Positions 56,423 through 64,000 of a DNA stretch of 64,000 nucleotides are shown piece after piece. Numbering within the stretch: position 1 is the stretch's first letter; every line of letters starts with the position of its first letter. Made by a program: the position numbers and the translations under genes. Below the pieces are notes generated by a model, which saw only the letters and a program-made list of their open reading frames with translations, did not search any database and was not told where the DNA came from. Location: the NCBI GenBank assembly GCA_025716855.1, contig JAIXMQ010000013.1:1-64000 (forward strand). The letters are read 5' to 3'. The DNA is from Pilaira anomala (taxonomy: Eukaryota > Mucoromycota > Mucoromycetes > Mucorales > Mucoraceae).

Positions 56423-58795
56423 TTATGATTGAAATCTTTTCGTCATTTCTTCTTCGGCTCTGGTAGTACGTTGTTGTAACCAAGTTGCAAAATTACCGCA
56501 TTTTAAGAATTGACTGTATAATTCTTTTGTTGGATCTGTTGTTGATGTACGTGTCTTAAAGGTAGATTTAAACGGTAATTGTGGTCCATGCTCTTTTAAA
56601 GACTTCATAAATTGATCGGTCTGGAACGGTCTTAATCTTGGTATTTGACCGTCAGCGGATCTACAAATTATATACATACAGTCAGAATTATATCATTCAT
56701 CATCATCATCATCATTATCATCTTACATATGGGTTGGAATCAATGTACTAAAGTATCGGTTTAATGGTACCAAGAATTTCTCTGTTAAATCAACAAAATG
56801 CCTTCGAAGTATATTATTTAATACCCAATCAGGTGGATATCCTCTTACAGATGCTTCTGTCAACATCTTTACTAATTCACGATCTCTGGATATCACTGAT
56901 TTTCTTTTACTTGTAACACCTTGAGTAAAATTAAACAGAACATTTGATTTATTTCCTAGTCCAGGTTTTGATTTTCCAGAATGTAAATGATGCTGTGTGT
57001 GACTAGGAATCAGTGTACCATCTGGTTTTCTTTTTTTTTTTTTTTTTTACATATTTAGCTTTTCTACATGTATATATATATATACATAGTATTCATATTA
57101 CCTTAGTTGTTGTCTGCCCACTCGAACAATATTTGGCCAATGTTGAACGGCTGTATTGAAAAATGGATTCGTCACGCCTAATACTAGACTAGATAAAGGC
57201 TTTTTTTATTAGCCCCATTAGACTTGATTGAAATGACGTTTTAAAATGTTTATTGTATTTTACCTTATTTTTTGTCACAAAACATTTAAAATCTGAATCT
57301 TGTATTGTAAAATAAGGTCTATAATCACCACAATAAGGTATCTAGAGAAATAAATTAAATAAAACAATTAAAAATGGTCTCATTATGCATACCTACAGGG
57401 TTAATGATATCTACTAGTGACACTACGGCTTCACTACAAACTCCCGGATCTGGTGCAATAATTACAATAGGTTCTGCTATCAACATGAGTTCCCATAGTA
57501 ACCATAAATCCTTTAAAATATCTTTAAAATGATGATATAATCCACCTACAGGTAATGAGGCCATAATCTAATACATTATCAGATATAACCCTTTATAATA
57601 CTAATAATCTATATTTACTTGAACATCTGGTTTTAATTGATTCATATCAAATGGTGTAGTTTCCAATAATTGAGGTTTTAAAGGTGTAGGTAATTCAACT
57701 TGTAATAATTTACCGAGAAAAGGTAAATCTAATACTTTTCCATCTTTTGGACATTTCCATTGTGCGATATTCATACAAGCTGCTTCCAACATGGGTTGTC
57801 CTGTATCAAAATAAGCAGGACCTAAGATTGAAACCACTCGAGAAAATAATCCAACAAATGGATGCTGAGATAATAACACAAGTGATTTCTATTATAGTAT
57901 AAATATGAATAAAATAAATAAATAAATACAAAAAAAAAAAAAAAAAAAAAAAAAAAGGGAAATTATTTCTTACTTGAAAATAACCTCGTCGAATTCTTGC
58001 ATCTTTCTTTTGTCGAAAAAAGACATATCCATAAAGAAATCCTGCATCTGCTGTTGGCCCAGAAACGGCAAACTTAAATGTACTAGCTCTCACTCTTATA
58101 TTAAATATTTGATCTCCAACTTCAAACACGTTCGAATCCGGAAATGCGGAAAAACAACTATTTGATAACAATAGAAACAAATTAATTATTAGTGTCAATA
58201 TATATATATATATATATATATATATTTCTCTTTTACATATTTTTCTGTTCAATTGCCGTTAAATCCATTGGTGGATAAGCATAATCCAAAGCTAAAAGAA
58301 ATATATATATATATATATAAAGGGGAATATGATTGATTAGTAAAAGAGGGGAGGGAGGAGGAGGGAGGAGGGACAAACAATAGAGGAGAAAGAGAGAAAT
58401 GAGCTCTTACCTTGTCCAATTTCTAAATCAAAATTCACAATACAAAAGCCTACAATCCATTTTCTAAAGTTTGTCAAGTCTACAGGATCCAGTGTTAAAT
58501 ATTTATCATTTTCATTCTCGGTAATATCTAAACCAATAGGTGGAGTAGAAGGAGGTGTTGGTGTACGAAGATCGTCTTTAGCAATCAAGTCTGGATGAGA
58601 CGCAGAAAGTCCTAAACGGTGGGTTTTCAACTGTAAAATAGATGTTGAACATTGTTTACGCAAAGTATAATCAACTACTGAATCACTCATGTCTGCTTCT
58701 ATATCCGAAGACGAGTTTAAAGTACCTTGACTTGCACTCTTTATATTACTTTTAACATGTTTAAACGCTGATTTTCGTGTTGAACCATCTTCCAT
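56423..58795 (-). CDS. DENND6: DENN-domain protein DENND6 (FAM116)
   Basis: Nine minus-strand exons: 58795-58411, 58291-58237, 58157-57974, 57888-57619, 57567-57397, 57341-57264, 57199-57102, 57029-56727 and 56660-56423 (593 aa; human DENND6A 608). Collinear family blocks: [134 protein letters not shown] and [25 protein letters not shown]6 acts as an exchange factor for Rab14-type GTPases in endosomal recycling. Introns 6 and 7 end in long A-runs before AG; intron 5 must use GTAGGT to keep phase. Confidence 0.93.
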
Positions 58796-59764
58796 GCTTG
58801 TTTTATAAAACTCTGCGAAAAAAAAAAAAAAAAGAAGTAAAAGAAAAAAAAAAAAAAAAAAAATATAAATAAACTGATTTACCTTTATTCCCTTTTTCAG
58901 TCTGGTTTGAAAGCAAAAAAGTAAATGCGGAAGTCCAATAGGTTTAAAAAAAAAAATGCTAATTATTTTTTTTTTCCTAATCTCTTTTTTTGATCTGTCA
59001 TTTTTATCCCTCACTGAGTATACACTTCATTTGCTCAAGAGATATATATTAAATAATTTGATCTTGTACTACACTTTCTCAATTGTATTATTTCTAGAGA
59101 GGGGCTCTTGATTTTAAGTATATTTGCTTATAAAGCTACTGTAATCTATTTTAGATTACATTTCGTATCACTTTTCGGTTGTTGCCTTTGATTTTTCATT
59201 TCATCGAGTCACATGAATTCAGTTTTCAACTTACATTCATGCTTCTCTCAATGGCTTGATCTGTGACACCCTTGATTAAGCCATCTATTCCATCGTGTGT
59301 CATCAAATGACTTTTTGCTTAAAAACAAAAGCTTATTATAAACATAATGTATAATGTAAAAAAAAACACTATTTTGTTTTTTTGTTTTTTTTTTTTTTTT
59401 CAATGCATGAAAAAAGATACAACAGAATGTATACATTAGTAAAAAAAAAAACAAACAAAAGCACATGTAATTTTTTGTTCATTATACGAGAGCGCCTTTT
59501 TTTTTTTTTTGTTTATATAACTAAACAATAAAAAAGTTCCCTTGAAAGTTACCGCCATTATTATTTTTATATATTAAAAAATATATATATCGTGAAAATG
59601 ATATAATAGTTGGTTAGCCTAGCCCTTCTCTTGTACCACTCGTTTCAGCTGATAAAAATTGTATTTTAGGTATAAATACACATTTTTTTTTTGTTTTTTT
59701 TTTATATATACTTCCTAACTTTTTTTTTCTCTCCCTTCCTTTTATTATTTTAAAACTAAAAACT
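58796..59764. other. Divergent intergenic region
   Basis: It lies between DENND6 and the membrane/coiled-coil gene. Several A/T runs are present, and a minus-strand exon-like fragment at 59235-59303. No complete gene is seen. Confidence 0.55.
59235..59303 (-). other. Exon-like fragment with ATG and splice donor
   Basis: The minus strand reads ATG then THDGIDGLIKGVTDQAIERS MN directly followed by GTAAGTTG, a good 5' splice site. No downstream exon could be joined with confidence. It may be a decayed gene copy or the first exon of a very small gene. Confidence 0.3.
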
Positions 59765-60957
59765 ATGTCACTATCTGAAAACGATGGAGATAATGTCTTT
59801 ATTAGACGCTTTCAATATCAAACAAAATCAAGTGCTCGAACACAACAACAATCTAAACGTAATAATATGAATGAATCTACTACTACTACAACAACAACAA
59901 AAGATTCACAAAAAGATGAGTTTTCACCTGCTGTATCTTGGCCCATTTTATTAGCCGTGATCCCTACTTTAGGTGCATTTGTTGCAGGAAGTGCCGAAAT
60001 ATGGAGTGATTTTATCATGCTCATATTAATATTATATTATGTATACAAATGGATGACTGGTAAAAGAAGAAGAATATATATATATATATATATATATCAC
60101 ACAATCAATTGATAAATATAAATATTAATCTTATTAAATATATATAGCACCTTGGGCATATTATGAAAGTGCTCGTACACGAAGAATTATTCATCAACAC
60201 TCTTCTGCCGAAAAAACTAAAGCAGGCCTTTCGAATACTCGTCAACAACAAGATGAAATTTATGCTCAACGTATGCGAACCGAATATGAAAAAAGAAAAT
60301 TGATTACGGCCGAGCTTCGTCGTCATGAATTAGCTGGTTTAGTTTGGGTTATTCTTTCACCTATGATTGCAGGTTACACATTGCAATACAGTCGATTCTT
60401 ACTTAGTAATGTAGATCGCTATATTAGTGCATTTAATGTTACTGTATTTACCTTGGCTGCCTCCATTAAGCCATTATCGCATGTCATGACTTTATTACAA
60501 GAACGTACCCTTTTCCTTCAATCTGAAGCACTTGTGACTGAAAACCAAGTTCAATTATTACAATCAAGACTGGATCTTGTAGAAAAAGAATTGGATGGCC
60601 TTCGAAAAGCATATGCTACCAAGAAAGATTTAGGACAAATGACAGAAGAAATTAACCCAACTTTACAACAATTAGCAAAGACCTTGAAACGATTTGAAAA
60701 ACGTGACTTGAATTTGAGAACTTGGACTGAAGAACAATTTACTGCAATCGACTTAAAGGTGCGTGAATTTGATCAATACATTTGCTATCGTATTGAACAA
60801 GATCAACGTCAACAAGCCCATGGGATGGTTGTAAGTTTAATTCTATTGCCGTTAAATATTTCACTTTGGGCTGCCAAAAGAATTACCTTATTATTGCCTA
60901 TGCATCATAGTGTAAACCTTTTAGCTTCTCCTCCTCCTCCTCCTCCTGCTAATACTG

Positions 60958-60993
<36 letters not shown>

Positions 60994-61142
60994 TGCCACC
61001 TCAAGAAAAATCAAAGGCCTTGAATAAACCTTTAACGCCGCCTAAACCTATTTCTGCTCGGAATCAAATGACAACCATCACACCCGACCCGAATGAATCT
61101 AGTTACTCCACAGAAGGAAGTATCGCTGCTTTTGGTCGTTAA
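59765..61142 (+). CDS. Conserved membrane and coiled-coil protein of unknown function
   Basis: Two exons, 59765-60059 and 60148-61142 (429 aa). A hydrophilic N terminus with Thr and Gln runs leads to a hydrophobic pair (WPILLAVIPTLGAFVAGSAE, DFIMLILILYYVYKWM). Next comes PWAYYESARTRR, a helical basic segment, then membrane stretches LVWVILSPMIAGYTLQYSRF and NVTVFTLAASIKPLSHV. A coiled coil follows (NQVQLLQSRLDLVEKELDGL ... LAKTLKRFEKRDLNLRTW) and a last hydrophobic stretch (MVVSLILLPLNISLWAAK). The tail is Pro/Thr low-complexity. I believe similar proteins occur widely in fungi without a defined role, but no named family is assigned. Confidence 0.8.
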
Positions 61143-62481
61143 AATCACAGGCTGAATTACTATACTTTTACTAGACTCAACACACAAAAAAAAAAAAAAA
61201 TCATATGAAAATCAACTTTTTTAATTAATTGTATACTTTAATCCCCCTCCCCCTTCCTTATCATTTTTTTTTTTTTTTGAAAAAAAAAAACATATTATAC
61301 ACACACTACAATTCATATATCATTTTATTCCCCTTTATTAATCCTTTTCTATCACACACACAATCCGCTATTATCACCTTATTTTAATAAATATCCTCCC
61401 CCCCCCCCACTATTTTCTTATCTTCATTTTGTTAAAAAATTTTCATTTTAGAATAGGGGATTTTCCTGTGAGATCGATGCGTGCCACAGAAATTAGTCAA
61501 TCTTTGAACAATAAAAGTGCTTTTTTATCTGCATTGACCGCTTGGTTTTTTTGATCGGGCACAATTCATTCATGTAAACCTTAAAATCTTGTATCTCGCG
61601 TGTGCCTTATATTGATTAATTAAAACCGAATTTGTCTTGTATTTTAAATTAAAGTCATTCTTTAAGATGATAAGGTAATAGCTTATGTATGTACACACAT
61701 TTTATACACTCGTTTTATTTATAATTAGATTTTGTGCTGTATAATGTCTGTGTGTGTGTGTGTGTGTGTGTGTCTGTGTGTGTCTGTGTGCTCTGTGTGT
61801 GGTACCCTTGAAACACTTTTTTTTTTAATCGTTAGTGCTACATGAAAGCAATGTTTTATTTATTTATTGTGGTATAATTGCAAATATCTTGACAACAAGC
61901 AAGTGAGTAGTTTACGTAATTTTGGTTTATATATAAATTCCAAGTAGCTTTAAAAAGGCTCGTAATTCTAAACACAGAACCCTAGTGTAGGCGAAAGGTT
62001 CACGACTCTTAAAAACAAAAACTTCAATACAGCCTACACTAAATACATAAATTTGTAGCTCATCTTTTAAACAAAAAAAAAAAGGCTGATTCGGCCTTAA
62101 TTTTGTGCACGCCAAGAAACATTGAGCTTTTTTTTTACCCGAGATTTAGGATCAAAAGATTCGAAAAGAAGAAGTAAAATTAATCAAAAGCTGTCAAAAT
62201 GATTAGATTACAAAATACGAGTAATTTACCTGTTATAAACGCAACTTTTCAGACACATTGGCATTTTTTGATAAACATAAGCTTTGCAAGTTTGATTTAA
62301 CTTCATGCTAAGCCACCACAGCACAGTTTAACTTTAGAAACAGATATCAACAAAGTTTGATTGGCCAGGATAGTTTTCTTTCGAAATTTTTAAAGCTGAA
62401 TATTTTTTTTTCTATTTTTTTTTTTTTTTTTTTTTTTTTTCTTACTTTGTGTATACAAACCCCTTTCTTTTTTTTTTTATA
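61143..62481. other. Intergenic region upstream of SSZ1
   Basis: It contains a C11 run (61398-61408), a TG-rich array (61744-61802) and a T-run (62417-62440) close to the SSZ1 start. No gene is recognised on either strand. Confidence 0.55.
61744..61802 (+). repeat. TG/CTG-type dinucleotide array
   Basis: About 58 nt of TG units interrupted three times by C (TGTC), ending CTCTGTGTGTGG. Imperfect microsatellite. Confidence 0.85.
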
Positions 62482-64000
62482 ATGAGCGAATCTAACACTA
62501 TTATTGGTATTAACTTCGGTACTGCCTACACTTCCATCGCCTACCTCAACAAGGTAATTCAATGAAAAAAATAATCAGTCGAAAATTTATTGACATATTT
62601 TTTTTTTATTTCAGGAGGGTCGCGCTGATTGTCTTGCCAACGAAGAAGGTGATAGACAAATTGCTTCTGCTCTCGCTTTCCATGGTGATGAAGAGGTAAT
62701 AAATAAATAAAAGATGGTAACAAAAAAAGAAAATGGAATCCTAAACACGGTTATATAGGTTATTGGTTCTCAAGCCAAGTCTGAAATTCCTCGTCATCCT
62801 CACCAAACCGTTGCTAACTTCCGTTCCAATCTCGGTAAGAGGTAAGATGATCAACCTTGTAGAATATAGAGAAAGAGAAAAAAAAAAAGATAGAGGGTGG
62901 ATAGAGGTGGGGGGAAAGAGAAAAAAGGTTGTGAATTTTATGCAAATCAACTCATCAATTTTTTTTTTTTTTCTTTAGCGCTACTGAAGCCGAGAATTTA
63001 CCTGGTTCTGCTGCTGCTGTTGTTGACAAGAGTGGTGCTGCTGCTTATGAAGTTGAATTACCTAGTGGTAAGGTTCTCCTTTCTGCTCAAGAAGTCTCTG
63101 CCAAGTACTTGCGTCACATTCGTGAGTCTGCTGAAGATTTCTTAGGTACCAAGATTGGTGGTGCTGTTATGGCCGTTCCTGCTTACTTCAGCGAGAAGCA
63201 ATGTGGTGAATTAACCGCTGCTGCTGAAGCTGCTGGTATCAAGGTCATCCAACTTGTACACGAATCCTCTGCCGCTGCTCTCGCTTACGGTGTTGGACAA
63301 AACTCTTCTAACAAAGATCCTCAAGATAAGACTGTTGTTGTCTGTGATTTAGGTGCTCATTCCTTCGATGTTACCGTCTTGGCTGTTCGTTCTGGTATGT
63401 ACACTGTTTTGGCTACTGCACACAACACCAAGGTTGGTGGTTCTTCTTTCGATGATCTCTTGATCAAGCATTTCTCTGCTGAATTCCAAAAGAAGATTAA
63501 GATTGATATCTCTTCCAACAAGAAGGCTTTAGCTAAGCTCCGTAACGCTGTTGAGGTCACCAAGAAGATGTTGTCTAGTGCCAACAGTGCTCCTTGTTTC
63601 GTTGAGTCTTTAGCTGATGGTTATGATCTTCACAGTAACATTAACCGTTTGCGTTTCGAACTCTTGTCCAAAAACATTTTTGCTCAACTTCAATCTACTA
63701 TTCTCGAAGTCTTGGAAAAGTCTCAATTGGATGCTTCTGAAGTGGATGAGGTTCTTCTTGCTGGTGGTTCTGCTCGTATCCCCAAGTTCGCCATGAAGAT
63801 TCGTGAAGTCTTTGGTGAAAACACAAAGGTCTTGTCTGACCTTGAAGCTGATGAAGTTGTTGCTCGTGGTTGTGCTATCCAAGGTTCTTTGATTAGCTCT
63901 TTCGATAAAGAAGATATTGCTGCCGCTATGCACCCCGTTGTCACTTTAGCTCCCAACACTTCCAATGCTATTGGTGTTATCAACGCTAAGGGTGAATTCG
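62482..64000 (+). CDS. SSZ1: Atypical Hsp70 of the ribosome-associated complex (Ssz1), 3' end outside window
   Basis: Exons 62482-62553, 62615-62695, 62759-62841 and 62979 to beyond 64000. The ATPase-fold signatures IGINFGTAYTSIAYLN, VMAVPAYFSEKQ, HESSAAALAYGVG, VVVCDLGAHSFDVTVLAVRSG and VLLAGGSARIPK are present but diverge from canonical Hsp70 (for example INFGTAYTSIA instead of IDLGTTYS, CDLGAHSFDV instead of FDLGGGTFDV), as in Ssz1/Pdr13. Ssz1 pairs with the J-protein zuotin at the ribosomal exit tunnel and stimulates Ssb chaperones. Gly/Ala-rich codon use with few rare codons in the last exon fits high expression. The C-terminal substrate domain is cut off. Confidence 0.88.

Noticed and set aside
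58337..59014. Longer N-terminal version of DENND6 exon 1 (225 codons)
   Set aside because: Upstream residues are translation of poly(A/T) tracts (Lys/Phe runs) and have no ATG near them; ATG at 58795 fits the family.

Overview
This is eukaryotic DNA from a filamentous fungus, most likely Mucoromycota and probably Mucorales. It is AT-rich with long homopolymer runs, has many short GT-AG introns (about 40-120 nt) with CTAAC/CTAAT-type branch points, standard codons, L1-like LINE retrotransposons, and a gene set typical of early-diverging fungi, including a SNAPc subunit that ascomycete yeasts lack. Most exon structures were rebuilt by hand by checking splice sites, reading phase and family similarity together.

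Left end (1-8000): two LINE elements tail to tail. A plus-strand L1-like element (an ORF1 remnant, a nearly complete endonuclease/reverse transcriptase ORF and a 40-nt poly(A) tail) abuts the 5' half of a different, decayed minus-strand LINE. A tRNA-Val(AAC) gene follows just beyond that relic's 5' end.

Gene-poor region (8000-16100): a multi-pass membrane protein gene (9972-11034), a secreted-type acidic/Thr-rich gene kept in one frame but broken by two stop codons (11715-12449), and an intact Ser/Thr-rich secreted protein (14312-15040). About 5.6 kb here is intergenic, with a diverged tandem repeat that carries hairpins.

Central block (16100-33300): caleosin-like protein with a long tail, a RhoGEF (DH-PH), complex I subunit NDUFA6/LYRM6, an LRR-like protein, GTP cyclohydrolase I, an uncharacterised protein ending in a CUE-like helix bundle, an M20-family amidohydrolase and a membrane-anchored RlpA/expansin-like (DPBB) protein. 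A patch of mobile-element remnants and an (AAAT)n array lies at 31000-32010.

Right half (33300-64000): a relic-rich intergenic region, a secreted subtilisin-like protease, SNAPC1, a His/Asn/Gly-rich repeat hydrophilin, a 3.3-kb gene desert, a GDS1 + double KilA-N (APSES-type) regulator, MAD2, VPS4, CLPTM1, SmG, a 44-residue BRAWNIN/UQCC6-like micropeptide, an unknown 358-aa protein, DENND6, a conserved membrane/coiled-coil protein and the start of the Hsp70-like ribosome-associated protein Ssz1 (cut by the window end).

The genes do not form an operon or cluster; they are ordinary housekeeping, trafficking, cell-cycle and secreted functions. The most noteworthy points are the micropeptide, SNAPC1, a recurring class of introns ending in an A-tract before the 3' AG, the nested LINE pair with an ATGA-coupled ORF1/ORF2, and interleaved inverted repeats near 34 kb.
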